From Mangrovibacterium sp047972415 (GTDB taxonomy: Bacteria > Bacteroidota > Bacteroidia > Bacteroidales > Prolixibacteraceae): a stretch of 64,000 nt of DNA. The translations under genes were made by a program, and so were the position numbers. The stretch covers positions 17,401-81,400 of the forward strand of contig JBKEAN010000056.1 of assembly GCA_047972415.1 (NCBI GenBank), read 5' to 3'. Of the stretch, positions 1 through 8,850 are shown piece by piece (positions within the stretch are counted from its first letter, which is position 1; the number at the start of each line of letters is the position of its first letter). A model generated the notes under the pieces. It was not told the origin of the DNA and searched no databases. It worked only from the letters and a program-made list of their open reading frames with translations.

Positions 1-700
1 ATTCCCGAAGCTTGCAGTCCGTTTTTGCGGCACAGGCACAGTGCAGGCACCTGGATGTTGTTGTTACAGTGGCAATCAACCGTTCCTTTTCGCGGTCCGA
101 AAACCGCCCGAGTTTGGATTGAAACTGTTTCGGATCCACCCGGTATTTTTCCACCTCTACGGTGTAATCGTCGTTAGTAAACAGGTGCACCACTTCCCGG
201 ATGATTTTCCGGATTTCAACCGTGCGGTCAACAGTACCCCGGCGACAAGCTTTTTCGCACGGGGCTTTGCAGGTATCACAATCCACCACGGGAAGTTTAA
301 ATGCTCCCGATATTACGTTAAAAGCTGAGCGGTTGTCGCCCCGATCGTAGCATGACAACATTTTTTCCACATCCAGCCCGCTCGGGCAAACCATCGAGCA
401 GGGCGCTTCGCAGTCGGCACGGTGATCGCTCAGCAACAACTCGAGCGACATGGCTCGGATTTGTTGTAACTCGGCACTTTCGCTGTCAATTTGAAGGCCG
501 TCGGTTGCAAGCGTTGAACATGACGGTATAATTTGACCATTTACCTGGTTTTTAACTGCACAAACCATGCACGACGCTTTATGATGTACGCCGTCGGCAT
601 AGCAAAGCCGGGGAATGGCGTAACCATTTCTTTCAGCAATTTTTAAGATGCTTTCTCCTTCCTGAAAAGCTACGGGTATGTTGTTAAGTATTAGTTGCAT
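1..700 (-). CDS. 2Fe-2S / GltD-N-terminal-like iron-sulfur protein (partial)
   Basis: The reading frame starts at an ATG at 700 and stays open to the window edge (233 codons seen), so the C-terminus is missing. Residues 1-80 resemble the 2Fe-2S ferredoxin domain at the start of NuoG- and HydA-type subunits, with Cys in the CYADGVHHKASCMVC segment. Then comes a Cys-rich region (CEAPCSMVCPSGLDV, later CDTCKAPCEKACRRG) that matches the N-terminal Fe-S domain of glutamate synthase small subunit-like oxidoreductases. The last visible stretch has another Cys cluster (CLHCACAAKTDC). It lies 37 bp after the NuoF-like gene and is probably its electron-transfer partner. Whether a catalytic domain follows (flavin, hydrogenase or formate dehydrogenase type) cannot be seen here. 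Confidence 0.75.
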   Translation of the reverse strand, partial: MQLILNNIPVAFQEGESILKIAERNGYAIPRLCYADGVHHKASCMVCAVKNQVNGQIIPSCSTLATDGLQIDSESAELQQIRAMSLELLLSDHRADCEAPCSMVCPSGLDVEKMLSCYDRGDNRSAFNVISGAFKLPVVDCDTCKAPCEKACRRGTVDRTVEIRKIIREVVHLFTNDDYTVEVEKYRVDPKQFQSKLGRFSDREKERLIATVTTTSRCLHCACAAKTDCKLRE

Positions 701-737
701 TGTTTTTTTGCTTAAAAACGAATTTGGTACCAGGTGA

Positions 738-3143
738 TTATTGCCCAACGGTTGCCGTAAGCTTCAGTGGCACTTTTTTAATCGCGTCATAGGCACATTC
801 GTCAATACACAAGCCGCATTTCACGCAGGTTTCGGTATTAATAGTATGCACATCGTAAGGCGTATAGGGTATCGCATCTACCGGGCAGGCTTTGGCACAT
901 TTGGTACAGCCAATACACTGGTCGGTTACCACAAACTGAATCAGGTCTTTGCAGGTTCCTGTTTTGCAAACTCCCCGGACATGCTCCTCGTACTCGTTCC
1001 TGAAATACTTTAACGTCGTTAAAACAGGGTTCGGGGCGGTTTTCCCCAGTCCGCAAAGCGACGATTTTTTTACGTTCAGTGCCAGTTCTTCCAGGCGGTC
1101 AATGTCTTCCACCACGGCTTTGCCTGAACAAATGCGTTCCAGAATATCGAGCATACGGCGGATACCAACCCGGCAGAAGGTGCATTTTCCGCAAGATTGC
1201 TCGCAGGTAAAGCTTAAAAAATAGCGTGCCATATCTACCATGCAATCTTTTTCGCTCAGCACAACTAATCCTCCAGAGCCCATCATGGCGCCCATTTGGT
1301 TGAAGGCATCAAAGTCAACCTGAACACCGCACAAATTGGCCGGGATGCAGCCACCCGAAGGGCCGCCGATTTGAACAGCTTTCAATTGGTGACCGCCTTC
1401 AACACCTCCGCCAATATCGTCGATAATCTGGTTAAGTGTTATTCCCATAGGTACTTCAATCAAACCACCGTTCCGTATTTTTCCGGCCAGTGCAAATACT
1501 TTGGTGCCTTTGCTGTTTGCCGTTCCAATGGATTGGTAATGCTGAACGCCCTTGTTAATGATGTACGAAACCTGGCTGAATGTTTCCACATTGTTGACTA
1601 GGGTGGGCAGTCCGTTGAGGCCGGCAACGGCGGGGTATGGTGGACGTTGTCTGGGGAATCCCCGATCGCCTTCGATGGAGGCAATCAATGCGGTTTCTTC
1701 GCCGCAAACAAAGGCACCGGCACCTTCAAAAATCTCAATGTCGAACGAAAAATTGCTATTACCAATGTTCGGCCCCAATAACTTTTTGTCGCGGCATAAC
1801 TGAAGTGCTGACCGTATCCGTTTTACAGCCAGCGGATATTCGGCACGAATGTAAAAGATACCCTGGCTTGCGCCGGTTGCATAGGCAGCAATCAACATGC
1901 CCTCAATAACTCTGAACGGATACGATTCGAGTATCATCCGGTCCATAAAAGCGCCCGGATCGCCTTCGTCGCCATTGCAAATCACGTATTTTCCGGAGCC
2001 GCCGGACGATGCCACCATTTGCCACTTTTTGCCAGTTAAAAAACCACCTCCTCCCCGCCCCCGAAGCCCACTTTCAAAAACAGCACGGACGACTTCGGCC
2101 GGATTGCTTTCGGAGATAACTTTTTTCAGTGCCTCGAATCCCCCGTGGGCAATATATTCATCCAAATTTAATGGAGCCAGGTAACCATAACCATTTGTAG
2201 AAATATGGATTTGCCCGGATAAAAAGCTATCAATAACACCAGTACGCTCATTTTCGGGCTTCCAAATCACATTGTCCCAAGTCAGGTCGGTATGGAACGT
2301 GTCAATTTGATTAAACAAGTTGTTTTTGATGCGCTTAAGTAAACTTCCGGGTTTAAAGTGGTGGTGAAGGATTTCTTTGATTTCCTCCGGTTTCACATTC
2401 GGGTACCTTGTAATTTCGCCTTTTTCATCAACAACATCAATTAAAGGAACCTTGTTGCACACCCCAACGCAACCGACCGACTTGAGCTGGACTTCAATTC
2501 CCAGTTCTTCGGATGTTTTCTGCAATTCGGTGTAAATGGCCGACGAGCCGCTGGCCTGACAGCAGGAACCCATGCCAAGCCGTATTTCGCCCGAAACCTT
2601 CGTTTTTGAATTCGTTGAACGCGCTTTTTCTTCCTGTTCCTGTTGCTCCAGAAAATCATCGATAAGTTCGTTGACTTTTCCCGGCAGAACGTGCCCGTAT
2701 ATTTTTTCATCAACCTGAACAACCGGGGCCAACGTACAACATCCCAGGCAGGCAACCTTTTCAATGGAAAACAGTTGGTCGTTTGTGGTAATGCTATCGT
2801 CTTGCATTTGGAGTTCGCGCCGGAACGAATCATACACGTTAGCTGCTCCCTTTACGTGGCAAGCCGTACCGCTGCAAACTTTAATCAAGTGCTTACCGTA
2901 CGGGATGTGGCGGAATTGGGAATAAAAGGTTGAAACGCTGATGAGTTGTGCCCGGTCAATTTCCGTTTTGTCGTAGAGGCGGTTAATGGCTTCTGCTGGC
3001 AGGTAGCTAAATTCGTTTTGTATGGCTTGCAAAAGCGGGATAATGACGTTCCGGCTTGTTCCGATACGCCCGATAATTTCATCAACCTTAGTTATCGTTG
3101 AATCCGGCGTTTGGTTTTCGTTGTTATTACAAGTACAACTCAT
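738..3143 (-). CDS. Fused NuoE-NuoE-NuoF-ferredoxin NAD(P)H oxidoreductase subunit
   Basis: This 801-aa flavoprotein subunit should pass electrons between NAD(P)H, FMN and Fe-S clusters in the cytosol, as NuoF, HoxF and HydB do. Domains in order: a NuoE-type thioredoxin-like 2Fe-2S domain (C90, C95, C132, C136); a second, degenerate-length 2Fe-2S domain (C194/C195, C225, C229); a NuoF core with the NADH/FMN glycine loop GRGGGGF at 362-368 and GDEGDPGAF at 391-399; an SLBB region; the 4Fe-4S helix bundle (C650-type cluster CGKCTFC at 651-657, C697); and a C-terminal 2x[4Fe-4S] ferredoxin (C743-C753 and C773-C783). This layout is typical of diaphorase subunits of soluble bifurcating or NAD-linked complexes, not of bare complex I. 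Only 1 bp separates it from the gene upstream, so it is co-transcribed. The physiological partner is unknown. Confidence 0.9.
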   Translation of the reverse strand: MSCTCNNNENQTPDSTITKVDEIIGRIGTSRNVIIPLLQAIQNEFSYLPAEAINRLYDKTEIDRAQLISVSTFYSQFRHIPYGKHLIKVCSGTACHVKGAANVYDSFRRELQMQDDSITTNDQLFSIEKVACLGCCTLAPVVQVDEKIYGHVLPGKVNELIDDFLEQQEQEEKARSTNSKTKVSGEIRLGMGSCCQASGSSAIYTELQKTSEELGIEVQLKSVGCVGVCNKVPLIDVVDEKGEITRYPNVKPEEIKEILHHHFKPGSLLKRIKNNLFNQIDTFHTDLTWDNVIWKPENERTGVIDSFLSGQIHISTNGYGYLAPLNLDEYIAHGGFEALKKVISESNPAEVVRAVFESGLRGRGGGGFLTGKKWQMVASSGGSGKYVICNGDEGDPGAFMDRMILESYPFRVIEGMLIAAYATGASQGIFYIRAEYPLAVKRIRSALQLCRDKKLLGPNIGNSNFSFDIEIFEGAGAFVCGEETALIASIEGDRGFPRQRPPYPAVAGLNGLPTLVNNVETFSQVSYIINKGVQHYQSIGTANSKGTKVFALAGKIRNGGLIEVPMGITLNQIIDDIGGGVEGGHQLKAVQIGGPSGGCIPANLCGVQVDFDAFNQMGAMMGSGGLVVLSEKDCMVDMARYFLSFTCEQSCGKCTFCRVGIRRMLDILERICSGKAVVEDIDRLEELALNVKKSSLCGLGKTAPNPVLTTLKYFRNEYEEHVRGVCKTGTCKDLIQFVVTDQCIGCTKCAKACPVDAIPYTPYDVHTINTETCVKCGLCIDECAYDAIKKVPLKLTATVGQ

Positions 3144-3144
3144 G

Positions 3145-4968
3145 TTAATTAGCTGTTACGCAGTAAATATTTTCTTCTGTACGAACCACGATTTTACCAT
3201 CGGTAAATGCCGGCGTTGCAAAGGTCCGCTCTCCGGTTTCGACGGAACTAAGTAATTTAAACTCATCGTCGGTAGAAAAGATGTGCATGGTGCCATCGGT
3301 ACTAAAAAGAAAGATTTTCCCTTCAGCAATGATTGGCGACGAATAGAATTCGTTGTTAAGCTCGTGTTGCTTTTCCAATACGCCTGTTGTGCCATTGTAG
3401 GCAGCAATAACCCCATAGCTTGTGGCAACATAAACCTTGTTAGCCGTTGCTACCGGACTGGATACCTCGGGTAAAAAGTCGCTGGCCTGCCAAAGTTGGG
3501 AGCCATCGGCGCCGTTAATTGCGGTCAGTGCTGCGTATTCGCTAGCACCGTAAACAATTCCGTTTGCCGAACAGGCACTGGCTCCAACTTCGCCCGAAAG
3601 GCAGCTAAGGTGCCAAAGTTCTTCGCCTGTGAGGGGGTTGTAAGCGGCGATATTCGGGTTCCCCATCAACACCAGTTGTGCTTTGCCATCGATTTGCGCA
3701 ATGATTGGCGAACTCCAGGTGATTTTTTCTTTGCGTGTAGCCTTCCATTTTTCCTGCCCGCTGGCCATATCAAAAGCCATCAACCTGGAATCGTTTTGGT
3801 TGTCCCATTGCACAATTAACAGGTTTTGGTAAGTAATTAATGACGAAGCATATCCGTAGTGATTGTCCGGAATTCCCAAGTTCTTCGCCCACAAAAGTTT
3901 TCCGGTCATGTCGGCGCAAAGCAAATCGCCCGTTCCGAAAATAGCACAAACTTGTTTGCCATTGGTTGCTGCAGTTGACGATGCCAGTCCGGTATCGCTG
4001 GTTGTTCTTGGGGCTTTTGCCGGCGAACCGGCAATTTTATCGGCTGCAAGCTGCCACAAGGATGCCCCGTTATTGAGATCGTAACAATAAAGTACGCGGG
4101 AGCTTTCGTTGGCTCCGGTGAAAAAAACTTTATCGCCGTTAATAATCGGTGAACTGTTCCCTTTCATCGGGATTGGTTTTTTCCACGCAACATGGGTACC
4201 AGCTTCCAGGTTCCAGTTTGAAGGGACATTTTTTGCAACGGAAACACCGTTTGAACTATTCCCCCGAAAAGCATTGAAATTAACCGTATTAACCAGAGCT
4301 GTCGTTTTTGTTTCGGCTACGGTTTCGGTCGGATTAGCCGTTTCGGCAGGTGCATTATCGGCTGGTTTTTCGTCGGCTCCATCTGCCGTCAGCGTTTCCT
4401 GGCCTTCATTTTCCACAGCAACTTGCTCCGGTACAGTCGTCGTTGATTGTCCGGCTACGGGTTCGGCTACGGGTTCGCTAGCCGCTTGTTGCGAACCAGT
4501 TTCCGAATTGTTAGACAAAAAAGGTGTACTGAGAAGGGCAAAGCCCAGTGCAATGGCCACAATACCCGCAGCCGCAAAGCCAACATATTTTCGGGCCTGT
4601 GTTTTAATCAGCCACTCGTCAATCGGGTCGAGTTCCTTTTCAGGAATATTACGGTAGTTTGCAAAGTACAGCCGAGTTGATACCAGAAACAGAAGCAACA
4701 TACCCAGAAGAATATACAACCCGGACATGAGCCGCTCCATGCTAACAAAATACGCTTTGCGGGCCATTAAGTCCAGCTGGCGGATTTGCTCCTGCAATTC
4801 GGTGTTGCCCGAATTCTGAATATTTAGTTCTTTCAGGTTCTCAATAATCTTTGTTTGCAAAGGCGCCGACTGCCGTATTTGAAAATAGTTGGTTATCAGC
4901 ATAATTGAAAATGTGCAGACAAAAATGGCCGATAGCACAGCAATATTTCTGTAAATTGTTTTTTTCAT
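3145..4968 (-). CDS. Membrane-anchored PQQ-like beta-propeller protein
   Basis: I place the start at the ATG at 4968, inside an ATGA overlap with the stop of the preceding gene; a longer form from 5013 would extend 48 nt into that gene. The product (about 607 aa) begins with a membrane helix, has two more hydrophobic segments near residues 75-97 and 130-150, then an acidic Ala/Thr/Glu/Val-rich linker of about 80 residues. The C-terminal 370 residues form repeated propeller blades of the BamB/quinoprotein type (for example GKLLWAKNLG, SGQEKWKA, TGEELWHL, GSQLWQA). No catalytic quinoprotein residues can be assigned, so actual PQQ binding is not implied. Its place between a NapH-like protein and the NuoF-like subunit suggests a structural or sensing role in the redox complex. 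Confidence 0.85.
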   Translation of the reverse strand: MKKTIYRNIAVLSAIFVCTFSIMLITNYFQIRQSAPLQTKIIENLKELNIQNSGNTELQEQIRQLDLMARKAYFVSMERLMSGLYILLGMLLLFLVSTRLYFANYRNIPEKELDPIDEWLIKTQARKYVGFAAAGIVAIALGFALLSTPFLSNNSETGSQQAASEPVAEPVAGQSTTTVPEQVAVENEGQETLTADGADEKPADNAPAETANPTETVAETKTTALVNTVNFNAFRGNSSNGVSVAKNVPSNWNLEAGTHVAWKKPIPMKGNSSPIINGDKVFFTGANESSRVLYCYDLNNGASLWQLAADKIAGSPAKAPRTTSDTGLASSTAATNGKQVCAIFGTGDLLCADMTGKLLWAKNLGIPDNHYGYASSLITYQNLLIVQWDNQNDSRLMAFDMASGQEKWKATRKEKITWSSPIIAQIDGKAQLVLMGNPNIAAYNPLTGEELWHLSCLSGEVGASACSANGIVYGASEYAALTAINGADGSQLWQASDFLPEVSSPVATANKVYVATSYGVIAAYNGTTGVLEKQHELNNEFYSSPIIAEGKIFLFSTDGTMHIFSTDDEFKLLSSVETGERTFATPAFTDGKIVVRTEENIYCVTAN

Positions 4969-6251
4969 AGCGTTTGAAATCCAGGTTTTGATGCTGCCAA
5001 GTTCTGAGGACAATAACTAAAACACCGCCCACAGGCAACGCAGTCTGCGTGTTCAATTTCGTATTCTTTTCGCGAACGTTTGGTGGATAAGCCAATCAGA
5101 GTAATGCCAATAACAAATCCGATTAATCCGCCAGCCAGTGTTGAATAAAGTTTGTAATCTACTTGTATTCTTTCAACATTTTTGGTGAGTTCGTCCACTG
5201 TTCGTCCTTGGCTGTAAAAGGTTTCCAGTTCAAGGGGGAGGCTGTTTGGTGGATTCGTTTCCTGCGGTACAATCATGTTGTACAGGCGAACTTCCTTGTG
5301 TGCACGGCTTAAATCGTTGCTGGCATATCGCATCAACAAGGCGGTTGTAACAACCAAAGCCGGAAGAATAACCGCATAGTTAATAATTCGCTTTACACCC
5401 ACCATCCGGTTTTCTTTTACTTTATTTTCATGTGGGGCCCTGATGGCGTCAACCGGGCAGGCATTGTGGCACAGTTCGCAATTAATACAGTTCTGTTTGG
5501 TAATCTGTATCTTCCAAATAGATACCCGCGAAATTAAGCCAAGCAATACGCCATACGGACAAATAAACCTGCAAAATGGCCTTCCGGTAAATATAGACAC
5601 AACCAGGAGAAGAGTGCCAAAAATAATCAGCCCAAAATCGCCCCCTTGCCTGAAAATCCCAATAAAAGGATCGTAACGGCATATAATAAATGTACTGCGC
5701 GTAACGGCATATAAAACACCAAAAGTCAGGTAAACCCACGGAATCACGCTTAGTGCGGTGGTCAGCGATTTGGAGAGTTGGTAATTTTTCAGGTTGACCA
5801 GCTCTTGTAGCGCGCCAAACGGACAAACCCCTCCGCAGAAAACCCTTCCGAAGAAGAAAGCAAAAACCATTGGAAGAATAAAAAACAACAAAACAGTTAC
5901 CGGCAAAATATAAGTTGAATCGGCAACCGACAGCGCTACATTTTGAACAGAGCCAATGCTGCAAACACAGCCCACGCGGAAAAAGCCGAAATAGGCAACG
6001 GAAATAACAGAAACCCAGATGATTGGTTTTCGGGTTTGTCGTTTAATCACCGCCCACGAAACAATGCTCATGAGAACAACCAGCAAAATTAAATCGACGA
6101 TTTGCCAGAACGATTCGTGAGGAATGGCGTAGTGGATGTCCGGGTATTGATACCCCGACTCGAAATCGGGTTTTGGAAACCGGTTTTCCGAAAAGGCCGC
6201 CAGTTGAATCAGCAAAGAGCTAAATGTGAAGACTATTTTTTTAATCGGCAT
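4965..6251 (-). CDS. NapH/CcoG-like membrane 4Fe-4S protein
   Basis: This 428-aa polytopic membrane protein has a signal-like N-terminus and about six hydrophobic segments. Two inner-membrane Cys motifs of the NapH/NosR/PceC type are present: CGGVCPFG at about 139-146 and CRFICPYG at about 227-234. A soluble 2x[4Fe-4S] loop follows (CINCELCHNACPVDAI, about 255-270), and a further four-Cys cluster sits at the very C-terminus (C404, C407, C410, C414). Family members move electrons across or along the membrane between quinol and periplasmic or cytoplasmic Fe-S proteins. The gene is followed at once (ATGA) by the membrane propeller and preceded by the twin-arginine ferredoxin, so it is the likely membrane hub of this operon's redox chain. 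No FMN-binding NosR domain is seen. Confidence 0.9.
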   Translation of the reverse strand: MPIKKIVFTFSSLLIQLAAFSENRFPKPDFESGYQYPDIHYAIPHESFWQIVDLILLVVLMSIVSWAVIKRQTRKPIIWVSVISVAYFGFFRVGCVCSIGSVQNVALSVADSTYILPVTVLLFFILPMVFAFFFGRVFCGGVCPFGALQELVNLKNYQLSKSLTTALSVIPWVYLTFGVLYAVTRSTFIICRYDPFIGIFRQGGDFGLIIFGTLLLVVSIFTGRPFCRFICPYGVLLGLISRVSIWKIQITKQNCINCELCHNACPVDAIRAPHENKVKENRMVGVKRIINYAVILPALVVTTALLMRYASNDLSRAHKEVRLYNMIVPQETNPPNSLPLELETFYSQGRTVDELTKNVERIQVDYKLYSTLAGGLIGFVIGITLIGLSTKRSRKEYEIEHADCVACGRCFSYCPQNLAASKPGFQTL

Positions 6252-6329
6252 ACAATTTAATTTTAAAGCCGGATGCAGCCGGCACCTAATCGTTCATTCG
6301 AATTTGTATTCTCAGCAAACCCGCTTTTT

Positions 6330-6908
6330 TCATGCTTTATCTTTCAGTTTGTAAGCCACATCCAGCGGCCCCAGGCTGATGGCATTCGACGGGCAAGCCA
6401 TCGCAATCTTACATTCGTTACAGTCTTTGCACAGGTCGCGTTTAATTTGAAGGTACAACGAGCCGTTTCCGAACGATGTACAGCCCTTTACACACTTTCC
6501 GCATCCGTTGCACAGGCTTTCTTCGATGGTATATTCGAAATAGGGATCTTCTATAAACTTACGTTTGATTGCTCCCGTTGGGCACATCAGGTTTTCGGCA
6601 GCCGTATTCAGCTCTTTCACGTTCGACACATAATAGCCCCCGCAAAGGTCGCAGTAGCCACAAACCCGGTGGGCATGAACACACCTCACGGCCGACACAT
6701 TCAATACACAATGTGTTTCGCAACGGCCGCACTGGGTGCATTTTGCCGGATCAATCTGCCAGTACTGGCCCGCCTTGGCCTGGCTGGTGTTACGGATAAG
6801 GCCTCCGGTAACCAAAAGGATGGAACCTCCGGCCGCCGCTGTACCTAACAATTGCAGAAACTTTCGGCGTTCGATCGGGCTTTTTTCGTGAAGTTCTTTT
6901 TCTTTCAT
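6330..6908 (-). CDS. Twin-arginine ferredoxin-type 4Fe-4S protein
   Basis: This 192-aa protein opens with a twin-arginine-like signal, ERRKFLQLLGTAAAGG, followed by a hydrophobic stretch, so it is probably exported folded and may stay membrane-anchored. The mature part carries four Cys-rich cluster motifs of the NrfC/HybA/DmsB kind: CTQCGRCETHC (about 57-67), CGYCDLCGGYY (about 83-93), CNGCGKCVKGC (about 133-143) and CKDCNECKIAMAC (about 160-172). It should shuttle electrons in the periplasm, presumably with the NapH-like protein encoded 78 bp downstream. It is separated from the upstream propeller gene by only 6 bp. The acceptor or donor is unknown; no molybdopterin or other catalytic subunit is encoded nearby. 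Confidence 0.88.
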   Translation of the reverse strand: MKEKELHEKSPIERRKFLQLLGTAAAGGSILLVTGGLIRNTSQAKAGQYWQIDPAKCTQCGRCETHCVLNVSAVRCVHAHRVCGYCDLCGGYYVSNVKELNTAAENLMCPTGAIKRKFIEDPYFEYTIEESLCNGCGKCVKGCTSFGNGSLYLQIKRDLCKDCNECKIAMACPSNAISLGPLDVAYKLKDKA

Positions 6909-6914
6909 CGTTTA

Positions 6915-7943
6915 TCAGATTAGGGTTCCTTTCCGGAGTGGGCATACTATTCCGCAGCTGGCACAAGCTGTTTGCGATGCCTGCGCCGGGTCGTATTGAA
7001 AAACCGAAATCAGGTTTTTACCTGCAACGTACAGCTTATCCCCTGCCGTTTTTATCCTGAAGGCCGCATTCCCGCCGCCCAAGGTTTTGCTATCGAGCAG
7101 CAGGCTCAAAAAATTACCGTCTCTGTCGTAACAGCTAATCCGGGGGTTTCCTTTTTCCGAAGTAATAATTTCCCCGTTTTCAGAGTGGGTAAGGTATGCG
7201 GGGTTGCAGCATCCGCAAAATTGGCCTGCATCAATTCCGGCGCCGCCAAAAGCACCGATATACATACCGTCAGCCGTATATTTTTCAACTTGGTGACGGC
7301 CAGCGTTTGAACAGTAAATAAAGCCATCGGAGTAGGTGATGCCAAACGTATAGCTTGGGATAATAAAGCGGTTGGGGCTTTCGATAATCCGGTCGAATGC
7401 GCCGCTGGCCGAGTATTTCACAATGTATTTGTTTGTTGCATCGGTTGCAAAAACCGCGTTACCGCCAATGGCCAACGAGCAATAGTCGGCATTTTCGTTG
7501 CAGGCTTCCCAGCTGGCAAGCATTTCGCCCTGTACATTATAAACTTCAAAACGCGAGGAGAACATGAGGTAAATTTTTTCATCAGAAACGGCCATATCCC
7601 GCAAGGTTCCGCTTATCGGAAAGCTGTTGTCCAGAGAACCGTTCAGGTTATAAACCAGTATGCTTTTCGATGTAGAGCTGATCAGTTTATTGCCGAGTAG
7701 TTCCATGCTTTCAACCCGATCCGGGGTTGCGAAAGACGATACCAGTTTATAGGGCGATTGAAAATCGCCGGCACCGGGCACTAAATTAGTACTTGTTTGC
7801 TCGCCCGCAGCCGCTTTATGCTTGTAGTTTTTCCAGAGCGTTACGCCCGACAGCCCGATAATGGCACCTCCGGCAATAATTGAACCCCCGAGTTGCAGGA
7901 ATTCTTTCCGGGAAATGTTTTGGTTTTTTTTAGCCACTTTCAT
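6915..7943 (-). CDS. NHL-type beta-propeller protein with Tat-like signal and C-terminal Cys tail
   Basis: This 342-aa protein begins with NISRKEFLQLGGSIIAGG, which resembles a twin-arginine signal in which one Arg is replaced by Lys. The body is a six-bladed NHL-like propeller closely related to the product of the next upstream gene. Both share the pattern WEAC-x6-C (here WEACNENADYC) and a GCCNPA motif followed by SEKGNPR, giving four conserved Cys. A short C-terminal tail here adds CASCGIVC, a CxxCxxxC arrangement absent from the paralogue. The gene overlaps its upstream neighbour by 4 bp (ATGA). The conserved Cys could hold a metal, a cofactor or disulfides. The function is not known. Confidence 0.82.
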   Translation of the reverse strand: MKVAKKNQNISRKEFLQLGGSIIAGGAIIGLSGVTLWKNYKHKAAAGEQTSTNLVPGAGDFQSPYKLVSSFATPDRVESMELLGNKLISSTSKSILVYNLNGSLDNSFPISGTLRDMAVSDEKIYLMFSSRFEVYNVQGEMLASWEACNENADYCSLAIGGNAVFATDATNKYIVKYSASGAFDRIIESPNRFIIPSYTFGITYSDGFIYCSNAGRHQVEKYTADGMYIGAFGGAGIDAGQFCGCCNPAYLTHSENGEIITSEKGNPRISCYDRDGNFLSLLLDSKTLGGGNAAFRIKTAGDKLYVAGKNLISVFQYDPAQASQTACASCGIVCPLRKGTLI

Positions 7944-8848
7944 TTTTTCAACGCATAAATGTTAATGAGTTTTTTGTTACAAACGAAAAGGTGATTGCTG
8001 TCAACATCGATTCTATAAGCTTCGTAACCGCCGCCCAGCAATTGGTTGTTGAGTAAAACCTGCCCGAACTCCCCGTTTTTGCTGAATGTGCTTACACGCG
8101 GGTTCCCTTTTTCGGAGGTGAAGAATTCTCCGTTTTCACCGATTGAAATAAACGCGGGGTTGCAGCAGCCCGCAAAAAAGCCAGATTCTGTGCCCGAGCC
8201 GCCGAACGACGCTATAAAACTGCCTTCCCTTGTGTACGACTCAATCAGGTGGCGACCCGAATTAACGGCATAAACCGTATCGTTATGGTTCGAAATATCA
8301 AACGAATAACTAGGGATGAGAAATCCATGCGGACTAAAGATAAACCGGACGAAGTTGCCGTCGCGGGTGTATTGACAAATGTTTTTGTTTTGTACGTCGG
8401 TCACAAATGCAAAATCGGACGTCAGTGTCAGGGCGCAATAATCGGATTGTTCGCTGCAAGCTTCCCAACGGTCGAGCGAGTCTCCGGCGGTGGTATAAAC
8501 TGCAACAAATGTGGGGTACAGAACAAACAATCTGCCCTTGTCAACTGCAATATCGTTACACCCCGCTTGAATCTGAAATTGCCTTATTTTCTCACCGTTT
8601 GGGTGGTAAATAAAAACAGTTTGCGAGCTGGTTAAGAAAATCGTGTCGCGAACGAGTTCAAAATGAGTTATCTCAAATGGAAATTCGAGTGTTTTGACTT
8701 TCTCGATCGAACTTACAAATGCTTCCTGAATGTTATTCGTGGTACTTGTCGTTTCGTCTGTATTAACCGAAGAAACGATGTAGGCAATAAAGCCGATGAC
8801 AACCAAAAAGATGATAACGTTGACAATAAAACGACTTGTTTTTCCCAT
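7940..8848 (-). CDS. Membrane-anchored NHL-type beta-propeller protein
   Basis: This 302-aa protein has one N-terminal transmembrane helix (about residues 7-29) and a periplasmic propeller. It is a tandem paralogue of the downstream gene and shares WEACSEQSDYC and GCCNPA plus SEKGNPR. It lacks the Tat-like signal and the C-terminal Cys tail of that paralogue. Start and stop interlock with both neighbours: an ATGA overlap downstream and a 2-bp gap upstream, so translation is probably coupled. NHL-type propellers with a CCNP motif occur widely in proteins of unknown function. A scaffold or cofactor-binding role at the membrane is inferred from context only. Confidence 0.82.
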   Translation of the reverse strand: MGKTSRFIVNVIIFLVVIGFIAYIVSSVNTDETTSTTNNIQEAFVSSIEKVKTLEFPFEITHFELVRDTIFLTSSQTVFIYHPNGEKIRQFQIQAGCNDIAVDKGRLFVLYPTFVAVYTTAGDSLDRWEACSEQSDYCALTLTSDFAFVTDVQNKNICQYTRDGNFVRFIFSPHGFLIPSYSFDISNHNDTVYAVNSGRHLIESYTREGSFIASFGGSGTESGFFAGCCNPAFISIGENGEFFTSEKGNPRVSTFSKNGEFGQVLLNNQLLGGGYEAYRIDVDSNHLFVCNKKLINIYALKK

Positions 8849-8850
8849 AG

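Noticed and set aside
4109..4657. A 182-codon plus-strand open frame inside the membrane propeller gene
   Set aside because: It lies antisense to the Ala/Thr-rich linker of a well-supported gene. Its composition mirrors that linker, and it has no domain or start context of its own.
3145..4968. True PQQ-dependent dehydrogenase activity for the PQQ-like propellers
   Set aside because: The catalytic residues and disulfide ring of quinoprotein dehydrogenases could not be found in any of the three proteins, so only the fold is claimed.
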